Assembly (NCBI GenBank): GCA_003989075.1
Contig: RXIX01000013.1
Coordinates: forward strand, 1 to 49,275
DNA from: Candidatus Competibacteraceae bacterium
GTDB lineage: Bacteria > Pseudomonadota > Gammaproteobacteria > Competibacterales > Competibacteraceae
Length of the DNA stretch: 49,275 nt
Reading direction: 5' to 3'
The notes beneath the pieces were generated by a model. That model made no database searches, had not been told where the DNA came from, and was given only the letters and a program-made list of their open reading frames with translations. Position 1 is the stretch's first letter; every line of letters begins with the position of its first letter. Both the position numbers and the translations under genes were made by a program. This document shows positions 38,201-45,900 of the stretch, piece after piece.

Positions 38201-39175
38201 GGCGCCACGCCCGGTTGCGCCTTCGTCGCGAATCTCGCCACCGGAACCGGTGGCCGCGCCGGGAAAGGGTGAAATCGCGGTCGGGTGGTTATGGGTCTCG
38301 ACCTTCATCAGGATATGCACCGCTTCCCGGTGATAGCGGTACTCGCCATCGGCGGGATCGGGGAAGAAGCGCCCGGCGGGAAAACCGCTCATCACGGCGG
38401 CATTGTCGCTATAGGCCGAGAGCACGTCGTCGGGATGACAGGCGTGGGTGTGGCGGATCATCGCGAACAGCGATTGCGCCTGGGCGACGCCATCGATTAC
38501 CCAGTCGGCGTTGAAGATCTTGTGCCGGCAATGCTCGGAGTTGGCCTGGGCGAACATCATCAGCTCGACATCGGTCGGGTTGCGCGCCAGGCGGGTAAAG
38601 CTGTCGAGCAGGTAGTCGATTTCGTCACCGGACAGCGCCAGGCCCAGCTCATGGTTGGCCGCGATCAGGGCAGCGCGGCCACCGCCCAGCACGTCCACGC
38701 TGTTCAGCGGCGCCGGTTCGGCCTGGGCGAACAGCATGGCGGGATCTTCGTCCGGCGTTAAAACCGCCTCGGTCATGCGGTCATGCAGCAGCGGCTTGAG
38801 CGCGGCCTGCTCGGCAATGCTCAGTAGCCGCGTAGCCTGCACAGACCAGGCAATGCCGCGTTCGATGCGCCGCACTTGATGCAGGCCGCAGTTATGGGCG
38901 ATATCGGTAGCCTTGGACGACCAGGGCGAAATGGTGCCGGGCCGCGGGATCACCAGCAGGCTCAGCGCATCGGGCAGGCTGCGCCGCGTCGCGCTGGGGC
39001 CATACTCCAGCAGCCGCTCCAGCACCGCGCGTTCGTGGTCATTCAGCGACCCATCGACGAAATGCACGTATTCGGCGTAAAGGTCAGTCACGACCGCAAC
39101 CTGCCGCTGGACCACGGTCAGCAGTTTTTCCAGGCGAAACGGTGACAGAGCGGGGCTTCCACGGAAACGCAGCAT
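35288..39175 (-). CDS. purL: Phosphoribosylformylglycinamidine synthase PurL
   Basis: PurL performs step four of purine synthesis, FGAR plus glutamine and ATP to FGAM. At 1295 aa it is the large single-chain type of gammaproteobacteria. Visible parts are the PurS-like N-terminus, the linker with [20 protein letters not shown], the ATP-site phrase [39 protein letters not shown], and the glutaminase end with [16 protein letters not shown], the nucleophile in GVCNGCQMF (Cys near 1135) and the closing [13 protein letters not shown] 39175 lies 10 bases after GAGGAG; a GTG at 39184 sits too close to it. It ends 62 bases before the clpB promoter. Confidence 0.96.
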   Translation of the reverse strand: MLRFRGSPALSPFRLEKLLTVVQRQVAVVTDLYAEYVHFVDGSLNDHERAVLERLLEYGPSATRRSLPDALSLLVIPRPGTISPWSSKATDIAHNCGLHQVRRIERGIAWSVQATRLLSIAEQAALKPLLHDRMTEAVLTPDEDPAMLFAQAEPAPLNSVDVLGGGRAALIAANHELGLALSGDEIDYLLDSFTRLARNPTDVELMMFAQANSEHCRHKIFNADWVIDGVAQAQSLFAMIRHTHACHPDDVLSAYSDNAAVMSGFPAGRFFPDPADGEYRYHREAVHILMKVETHNHPTAISPFPGAATGSGGEIRDEGATGRGAKPKAGLCGFSVSNLRIPGFIQPWERDYGKPERIATALDIMLDGPLGAAAFNNEFGRPNLAGYFRSFEDDGPDGQRRGYHKPIMLAGGLGNIREPHVHKVKLPPGTAIVVLGGPAMLIGLGGGAASSMAAGSSHADLDFASVQRGNPEIQRRAQEVIDRCTALGADNPILSVHDVGAGGLSNAVPEIVHGAGRGGDFELRAVPNADPGMSPMQIWCNEAQERYVLAIAAEGLAAFRALCERERCPYALIGVATGGDAQLIVSDRQFDNRPVDLPMSVLFGKPPRMQRDVTREPVAPRPLDLSGLDLGEAVVRVLRLPAVADKSFLITIGDRSVTGLVCRDQMVGPWQVPVSDVAVTATSFDTDSGEAMALGERTPLAVLDAPASGRMAVGEALTNIAAARIDKLGDVKLSANWMAAAGHPGEDARLFDTVRAVGLELCPALGIAIPVGKDSLSMRTVWEADDGAHRSVVAPLSLIVSAFAPVVDLRRTLTPQLRRDRGDTDLILIDLGRGRNRLGGSALAQVCNQCGEAVPDVDSAADLRAFFAAIQQLNASGRLLAYHDRSDGGLLAVLVEMMFAGGCGVTVLLDDLGEELLPALFAEELGAVVQVRVSDRAAVLATLAAAGLGECCHVIGAPNASDDLRLRFAGETVFTGSRAELRRAWSETSYRLQALRDHPDCAREAFDAACDPADPGLSVLLSFDPAEDVAAPFIASDVRPRVAILREQGVNGQVEMAAAFDRAGFAAVDVHMSDLIAGRVSLADFQGLAACGGFSYGDVLGAGEGWAKSILFNPRARDEFAAFFARSDSFGLGVCNGCQMFSNLHELIAGADLWPRFVRNRVEQFEARLSLVEVLPSPSLFLQGMAGSRLPITVAHGEGRAEFRDADGPAAARAAGVVALRFIDHYGQPACTYPANPNGSPDGITGLCSRDGRFTLLMPHPERVFRSVQHSWHPDGWGEDGPWLRLFRNARRWLG

Positions 39176-39268
39176 CGCGAGCACTCTCCTCGGGCAGGCG
39201 GGAAGCGCCGATGATACAGCATAGGGCGCGCTGCGGAACGGGCGTGGCGCGTGCGGTATGCGCCGCCG

Positions 39269-41533
39269 CTACTTGCCGATCCGCAGCAGCCCACCCAGTC
39301 CGTGCTGGTCGAGGAAGGCGTTGGCACAATCGCGGATGGCGGCGGCGCTATCCAGGATCAGCACCTCATCAAGCAGGGCCTGAGCGGCCTCATAGCGGAT
39401 GCTGCGGATCAGCCACTTGATCTTGAGCAGGCTGCCCAGGTTCATGCTCAGACTGTCCACACCCATCGCAGTGAGCAGCAGGGCACCGGCCGGATCGCCG
39501 GCCATCTCACCGCAGACACTGACCGGCTTGCCGACCGCGCGTACCCGCTCGACCACCTGACGAATCGCCGCCAGCACCGCCGGATGCAGCGGATCGTAGA
39601 GCTTGGCGACCCGGTCGTTGTTGCGATCCACCGCCAGCAGATACTGGGTCAGGTCATTGCTGCCGATCGAGGCAAAATCGACCAGCCGGATCAAAGCATC
39701 GATCTGATACACCGCCGAAGGCACTTCAACCATGATGCCCAGCCGGGGCATGCGCACCACCAGACCCTCAGCCTCCAGTTCAGCGCGGGCACTGTCCAGC
39801 AGCGCCAGGGCCTCGCGCAACTCCATGACACTGCCAATCATTGGCAACAGAATCGACAGATTGGCGTAATGGCTGCCGGCGCGCAGCATCGCCCGCAACT
39901 GGGTCTTGAACAGGTCCGGCTGATCGAGACTGATGCGGATACCGCGCCAGCCCAGATAGGGATTCTGTTCACTGATCGGAAAATAGGGCAACGGCTTGTC
40001 GCCACCGATGTCGAGGGTGCGCAACACCACCGGATGCGGGTCCATGATGCGCAGCACCCGGGTATACAGCGTGGTCTGCTCCTCCTCGCCGGGGAAGCGG
40101 TCACGCAGGAAAAAGTGCAGTTCCGAGCGGTACAGACCCACGCCGCGCACGCCGCTGTTGCGCGCCGCGGCGATATCAGCGAACAGGCCGGAATTGGCAT
40201 GCAGCGCCAGGCCATGGCCATCGAGGGTTTCGGCGGGCAGGTCGCGCAGGTGCTGCAGGCCCTGCGACAGTTCCGCCTCCTCGGTGATCAGCTTCAGATA
40301 TTCCTGGCGCAGCGCCGGGCTGGGCTGGATGCACACCCGCACCGTATAGCCGTCGACCACCACCTCGCGGCCGTTCAAGCGTCCCGGAGGCAGATTGCTA
40401 ACCCCAAACACCGCCGGCACGCCCAGGCCCCGCGCCAGCAGAGCAACATGCGAAGCGCCGGTGCCGCGCACCGACACCAGACCCTTGAGCTTCTCCGGCG
40501 GCACATCCAGCAGTTGCGAGACGCTGATTTCCTCGCCCATCAGAACGGCATTATCGGGATACTGACGATCGACGGTCTGCTCTTCATGCAGGCGGTTGAG
40601 CAGGCGCTGGCCGAGATCGAGGATATCGGCGGCACGCTCGCGCAGATAAGGGTCGTCCATCTCGGTGAAGATATTGGCGTATTCGAGCACCGTAGCCCGC
40701 AGCGCGCCCGGCGCCCAGTTGCCGGTGTAAATGCGCTCCAGAGTGCCATTGACCAGACTGTCGCTGCTCAGCAGCAGCGCATAGGCGTCAAACAGGGCAC
40801 GGTCACCGGCCGACAGCAGCAGACGCATCCGCTCGCTCAGGCGCTGCAGCTCGGCCAGTTCCGCCGCAACCGCCTGGCGAAAGCGCGAGGCTTCGGCATC
40901 GACGTCGTCGATATCCTTATCCGGCACCCGCTCAAGGGCGGCACTGGGAAACACCACCACCGCTTCGCCGATGGCCAGACCCCGGGCGCTGGCCACCCCT
41001 TCCAGAAACAGGGTACCCGAGAGCGCGTCGCCATCGAGGCGATCCAGGGCCTGACGGATCTCGGTCTGGTTGATGCAGCCGGCCAGCTGCGCCGCCAGCG
41101 TCACCAGGAAGGATTCCTCATCGGCGGTGTACTTGCGCTGCTCGCGCTGCTGCGCCACCAGCACGCCGAGCACCTTGCGGCGGCGGATGATCGGCACGCC
41201 AATGAAGCCGTGAAAGGGCGCCTCACCGGTGGCGGCAATGTAGCGGAAGGCAGGATGGGCGGGGGCGTTTTCGACGTTGACCGGTTCGACGCGGCTGGCG
41301 GCCAGTCCGGTCAGGCCCTGGCCGATCTTGAGGCGCACCTTGCCGACCGCACCCGGACGCAGGCCGTCACTGGCCATGAGCACATGCTCGCCGCGGGCGT
41401 GATCGGTCATATACACCGAGCAAACATCGGTATGCAGAGCAGCCTTGACCTCAGCGACGACCACATTGAGCGCCTCGCCAAGATTGCGGGTTGCGTTGAT
41501 GTCCTGCACGATGCGCCGCAGGATGTCCAACAT
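39269..41533 (-). CDS. ptsP: GAF-domain PEP phosphotransferase PtsP (EI-Ntr)
   Basis: PtsP starts the nitrogen-type phosphotransferase chain, passing phosphate from PEP to NPr and EIIA-Ntr. The 754-aa protein has an N-terminal GAF domain (about 15-160: VCSVYMTDHARGEHVLMASD; IKIGQGLTGLA-like LKIGQGLTGLAA) and then enzyme I: the phospho-His site GTGASHVALLARGLGVPAV (His near 362), YRSELHFF, DIGGDKPLPYF, and the PEP-binding end with GIMVEVPSAVYQID, IGSNDLTQYLLAVDR and VCGEMAGDP. ATG 41533 follows GAGGA. It comes 44 bases after rppH, the same pairing as in E. coli. Confidence 0.96.
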   Translation of the reverse strand: MLDILRRIVQDINATRNLGEALNVVVAEVKAALHTDVCSVYMTDHARGEHVLMASDGLRPGAVGKVRLKIGQGLTGLAASRVEPVNVENAPAHPAFRYIAATGEAPFHGFIGVPIIRRRKVLGVLVAQQREQRKYTADEESFLVTLAAQLAGCINQTEIRQALDRLDGDALSGTLFLEGVASARGLAIGEAVVVFPSAALERVPDKDIDDVDAEASRFRQAVAAELAELQRLSERMRLLLSAGDRALFDAYALLLSSDSLVNGTLERIYTGNWAPGALRATVLEYANIFTEMDDPYLRERAADILDLGQRLLNRLHEEQTVDRQYPDNAVLMGEEISVSQLLDVPPEKLKGLVSVRGTGASHVALLARGLGVPAVFGVSNLPPGRLNGREVVVDGYTVRVCIQPSPALRQEYLKLITEEAELSQGLQHLRDLPAETLDGHGLALHANSGLFADIAAARNSGVRGVGLYRSELHFFLRDRFPGEEEQTTLYTRVLRIMDPHPVVLRTLDIGGDKPLPYFPISEQNPYLGWRGIRISLDQPDLFKTQLRAMLRAGSHYANLSILLPMIGSVMELREALALLDSARAELEAEGLVVRMPRLGIMVEVPSAVYQIDALIRLVDFASIGSNDLTQYLLAVDRNNDRVAKLYDPLHPAVLAAIRQVVERVRAVGKPVSVCGEMAGDPAGALLLTAMGVDSLSMNLGSLLKIKWLIRSIRYEAAQALLDEVLILDSAAAIRDCANAFLDQHGLGGLLRIGK

Positions 41534-41577
41534 GGAACCGTCCTCAAAGCAGGGCGACAGACTTCACACGGAATGCT

Positions 41578-42309
41578 TCAGCGCCGCGACAGACGATGGG
41601 AATGCGGCGTGGATGGGCACGGCGGACACTGCGGCTCTTCCCGCGGTGGCGCCACAACCGGTACCTCCAGCGTATCATCGGCGACGATGGTACGTCGCGC
41701 TGAGATGACCATGCGGGTAATCACTGGATGCTGGCCCAGCTCCAGCCGACGCAACGGCAACACCACAGCCTGCTTGCGCATGACACGGACCTGGGGGGAT
41801 TCCACCGCTGGCGTGTCCGGCGCATGGATCTGGCCATCGACAAACAGCAGCGGCGCCAGTTCGTGCAGAGCCCGCCAGTAGACATGGCGCTTAAACGATA
41901 CCACGGCGCGCAGCGGATACCAGTAGTCCACCCACTGCCAATGGTCGAATTCCGGACGGTCGGTCAGATCCAGGCGCACCGCATCCTCGCCGCCGAGCAT
42001 GCGCAGCAGGAACCAGACCTGTTTCTGGCCGATGCAGGGCGATTTGCCCCCCCGGCGCACCAGACGCTTGGGCAGACGATAGCGCAGCCAGCCCTTGGTG
42101 CAGCCAATCACCTGGACATGCTCCGGGCGCAGCCCCACCTCTTCGGCCAGTTCGCGAAACATGGCCTGCTCAGGCGACTCATCTGGCCGGATCCCACCCT
42201 GGGGAAACTGCCAGGAGTACTGTCCAATCCGCCGCGCCCAGAACAGGCGCCCTTCGGCGTTGCACAGAATGATGCCGACGTTAGGCCGGTAACCCTCCGA
42301 ATCGATCAC
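41578..42309 (-). CDS. rppH: RNA pyrophosphohydrolase RppH with C-terminal extension
   Basis: RppH removes pyrophosphate from mRNA 5' ends and so starts decay. The GTG-initiated product opens [19 protein letters not shown], followed by SWQFPQGGI and the Nudix box (about 38-60; key residues G38, the REL-EE core in [10 protein letters not shown]). [15 protein letters not shown] and [12 protein letters not shown] are also family phrases. Usual RppH has about 160-180 residues; this one has 243, with an extra tail of some 70 residues (hydrophobic-basic, then Pro/Cys/His/Arg-rich) of unknown role. The rppH-ptsP order is conserved in gammaproteobacteria. Confidence 0.93.
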   Translation of the reverse strand: MIDSEGYRPNVGIILCNAEGRLFWARRIGQYSWQFPQGGIRPDESPEQAMFRELAEEVGLRPEHVQVIGCTKGWLRYRLPKRLVRRGGKSPCIGQKQVWFLLRMLGGEDAVRLDLTDRPEFDHWQWVDYWYPLRAVVSFKRHVYWRALHELAPLLFVDGQIHAPDTPAVESPQVRVMRKQAVVLPLRRLELGQHPVITRMVISARRTIVADDTLEVPVVAPPREEPQCPPCPSTPHSHRLSRR

Positions 42310-42601
42310 GGTGCCAACCGATTTTTTGCAATGAATTGTTCATCGTATTTTTCCATACCCGTCAAGCATTGCGCCACTGAAATCCACGCGAACCCGGCCA
42401 CGGGCCGCGCCCAGGGCCATGCAGCCTGCCCATTCAGCTCGGAACCTTCCATACCGGCCCCAGCCGCTTACCCGAATTGCGCGAAAAGCCTCGCCCTTAC
42501 TTCGGCTTCGCTCAGTACAGGTCAGAGCGGGGATGGATCGCGCGGCGAACGCAGTTCGCCTGATTTTTTCTATACTGCCTGAGTCGGCCCTCGCGATGAC
42601 G
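42310..42601. other. Divergent gene-free region, left half
   Basis: Between rppH (minus) and the alpha-2-macroglobulin gene (plus) no convincing gene lies here. The stretch next to rppH (42310-42360) is AT-rich and probably holds its promoter. Around 42480-42600 the sequence has fragments such as CTTCGGCTTCGCTCAGTACAG and CTCGCGATGACG, which resemble pieces of widespread small dispersed repeats built around GTCATYGCGAG; this is pattern memory, not proof. An orphan terminator-like hairpin at 42544-42569 is listed separately. Confidence 0.4.
42544..42569 (+). terminator. Orphan plus-strand terminator-like hairpin
   Basis: GGCGAAC-GCA-GTTCGCC (7-bp perfect stem) is followed by TGATTTTTT on the plus strand. 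No plus-strand gene is seen upstream; rppH runs the other way. It may end an unrecognised small RNA, or be part of a repeat. Confidence 0.5.
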
Positions 42602-42839
42602 CTACCGACGGTAGTTCGCTCTTTGGCAACTCAAGGTATGCGGTTGTCTTCGGAAGACGAAGACGTAAAACCTTAATCGTGTTCAAAAGCATTTGCTTTC
42701 GGCCCACCTGTTGCCGGTAGGTTGCGCCACCGACCGACGTGTTCGGTCGGGGAGATCAGAGAACATTCAGTGTTCTCGGTACGGGGCATCGTACCCTCTA
42801 CAGAGAAATCCTCGTCCTTTAGGCCGGGGAGAATGTCAA
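42602..42839 (+). mobile_element. IS200/IS605-type right-end remnant with omega-RNA-like hairpins
   Basis: A chain of hairpins runs to the right end: CTACC/GGTAG (42602-42614); GTCTT/AAGAC near 42636-42648; a perfect 8-bp stem CCGACCGA/TCGGTCGG (42730-42750); 7-bp GAGAACA/TGTTCTC (42759-42777); 6-bp GGTACG/CGTACC (42778-42795); and a final CC-TTTA-GG-centred stem (42810-42829). It finishes with GGGGAGAATGTCAA. Right ends of TnpB-bearing IS605/IS1341 elements carry just this kind of 'CCTTTAGG hairpin then GAxGTCAA' end, and it forms the 3' scaffold of the TnpB guide (omega) RNA. No tnpA or tnpB gene is present; the frame around 42600-42676 (VVRSLATQGMRLSSED) could be a decayed TnpB C-terminus. 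The left border is uncertain. Confidence 0.5.
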
Positions 42840-42909
42840 AATTCTCAGCATCAGACTTGCCGGATTCGCCCCACCGTGCTGTCCGTCCCTTATGCCCCAG
42901 GAGTCCGCA

Positions 42910-45900
42910 ATGCGCCGTTCCCTGCTGTATCCACTTCTGCTGCTGGCCCTGCTGTTATCCGGGCGCGTTCACGCCCTTGACGATGTACCCCAGGCCATCG
43001 CTGCCGCCCAGTATCTACAGCTCATCCGCGATGGCCGCGATCCGGCCGGACGCAGCATCGCCATCTTGCGCCAGCAGGCCGAGCAACTGGCGCAGCAGCA
43101 GAACTGGCCATCAGCCATCGAGCGCTATGAGACGGCGCTGGCCACCGGCCAGGCACCGGCGCTGCTATGGCTGGACCTGAGTCAGGCCTGGCAGCGGCGC
43201 CTGCAGAGCACGACCGACAGCACCCTGCAGCAGCAGGCCCGGCAGCGCGCCCAGCAGGCGGCCTGGAATGGTCTGGAGGCGGCGCGCGCACCCTTTGAAC
43301 GCGCCCGCGCCCTGTTCCGGCTCGGTGAGCTGTACGATCAGGCCAAGAATTCCCGCCAGGCACTGGCCGCTTTCCGTGAGGGCCTCGATCTTGAGGATGA
43401 ACCGCGCATCGCCAAGCGCTATCAGGAGCTGGCTGCGGCGCTGGCCTTCCAGATCAAGGGCGTCGAGGTTGATTCGGACAGTGCTACGCCGAAAATCTGC
43501 CTGAACTTCTCCGACGATCTGTCCCGCGATCGGCGCGTGCATTACGAGGATTATCTGCTGATACAACCGGCAATCAGTGCCGTGGTCAGCGCCAGCGAGC
43601 AAAAGCTGTGCATCGAAGGCGTGCGGCATGGCCAGAGCTATACCCTCACCACCCGGCCCGGCATTCCCGCCGCCAATGGCGACCAGACCCGCACCGGTCA
43701 GGAGTTCACCGCCAAGGTCGAGGATCGTGAACCAACCCTCGGCTTTCGCGGCGCCACCTATGTGCTGCCGCGCAGCGGCGGCCAGCAGTTGCCGTTGACC
43801 AGCGTCAACGTTGACAAGGCGCGGCTGCGGGTACTGCGCATCAATGATCGCAACCTGCTGCACGAGATCGAAAAGCGCCGCATCACCCAACTGCTCGACG
43901 GCTATGACCTGAACGCCATCGCTCAGCGTTCCGGCGAACAGGTCTGGATCGGCACGCTGAGCCTGAACAGCGCCGAGCGCAATCAGGATGTCACCACCGG
44001 TATTCCCATCGAACAGATCCTGCCCAACCCGCAGCCGGGCATCTACATCGTCGCCGCCGAACCGGCCGGGGCCGATGCCGATGATTATGAGAATCGCGCC
44101 ACCCAGTGGCTGATCGTGTCCGATATTGGCCTGTTCACCCTGCGCGGCAGCGATGGTCTGCATGTGTTCGCCCGCTCGCTGGCCAGTGCCCAGCCGCTGG
44201 CCGGGATCGAGCTGCGCCTGTACGCGAACAACAACAGTGAGCTAGGCAAAGTGGTCACCGATCGCCAGGGCTATGCGCGCCTTGATCCGGGCCTGTTGCG
44301 CGGCGCGGGCGGCCGCGAACCGGCGGCGCTGATGGCCTTTGGCAAGGACGATTACAACATGCTCGACCTGACCCGGCCGGCCTTCGATCTGAGCGACCGG
44401 GGCGTCGAGGGCCGCGCCGCGCCCGGCGCGACGGATGCCTTTCTCTATACCGAGCGCGGCATCTACCGGCCCGGCGAGACCGTGCAGCTCATGGCGCTGC
44501 TGCGCGACAGCCGCGGTTATGCCGCTGGGCAAACGCCGCTGAGCCTGAAGGTCTTCCGGCCCGACACGGTGGAAATCGCTGCGCCGCGCCCCGGTACGCC
44601 CGCGCTGGGCGGCTATCCGGCGCAACTGCCGCTGCCGGCAAACGCGCGCACCGGCACCTGGACGGTCAAGGCCTACACCGATCCGGCTGGCGATCCGGTC
44701 GGCCAGGTCGAGTTCCAGGTGGAAGATTTCATCCCGCAGCAGCTCAAGCTGGAGCTGAAGACCGCCGCCAGCGTACTGCGCCCCGGTGAACCGGCCCTGG
44801 TCGATCTCGATGGCCGTTTCCTGTACGGGGCGCCGGCGGCCAGCCTCAAGGCCGAAGCGGAAGTGGTGCTGCGCGAGGATCCCAACCCCTATCCGGCCTT
44901 CCCCGGCTATCGCTTTGGGCTGGCGCAGGAGCGCTGGAATGCACAGCGTTTTCCGCTGGCGCTGGCGGGCACCGATGCCCAGGGCAAGGCACAGGCCCAG
45001 CTCAGCCTGAACGAAATCCCCGATACCACCCGGCCATTGCTGGCGCGGCTGCGCGTGTCGCTGTTCGAGCCGGGTGGGCGACCGGTGACGCGCAGCCTGG
45101 ACCTGCCCTATCGGCCACGGCCATTCGCCATCGGCATCAAGCCGCGCTTCAGCGATGAAGGCGTGCGCATCGGCCAGGAAGCCGCCTTTGACGTGCTGGC
45201 CGTGGATGCCTTTGGCCAGCCACAGGCGCACAGCGGGCTGCGCGCCGAACTGGTGCGCGAGGAATATCAGTACTACTGGTATCACGACGAAGGGCGCTGG
45301 AATTACAAGCTGGTGATCCGCGACAGCACGCCGCTGCGCAGCCAGGCGCTGGACCTGAACGCCGGCGCGGCAACGCCCATCAGCCAGCGCGGGCTGGACT
45401 GGGGCCGCTATCGCCTCGACGTGCTCGATCCAGCCAGCGGCGTAGCGTCCAGCCTGCGCTTTACCGTCGGCTGGTTCGATAAACCCGGCGATGACGACAC
45501 CCCTGATCAGCTCAAGGTGACCCTGGACCAGCCGCGCTATCAGATCGGCGACACGGCCCGGGTGTTTATCCGCGCCCCGTTCGCCGGCGAGGTGCTGCTG
45601 AACGTGGTCGGTGACCGGCTGTGGTTGAGCCGCACGGTCAGCATCCCGGCTGAAGGAACCACGGTGGACCTGCCGATTCCGGCGGAATGGGGGCCGGGCG
45701 TGTATATCGCCGCTACTGCATTCCGTCCGGCCGCGACCAGTGCCAACACGCCGCGCGGCCCGGGGCGGGCGATTGGCGTCGCCTGGCTGGGCCTGGATCC
45801 GGCAGCGCGCACCTTGAATGTGGCGCTTGAGGCGCCGGCTGAATGGACACCGCGCCAGACCGTCGAACTGCCGGTGCGCGTCAGTGGCCTGGAAGCGGGC

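Noticed and set aside
39251..41881. An 876-codon plus-strand open frame opposite ptsP
   Set aside because: PtsP is unmistakable on the minus strand. The opposite frame is low-information His/Gln/Arg sequence and spans gene boundaries.
42419..43180. Short plus-strand frames across the omega-RNA-like region (42419-42676, 42693-42980, 42722-43180)
   Set aside because: No ribosome site or domain. They run through hairpins and into the alpha-2-macroglobulin gene in the wrong frame. One may contain a decayed TnpB tail, but it is not a gene.
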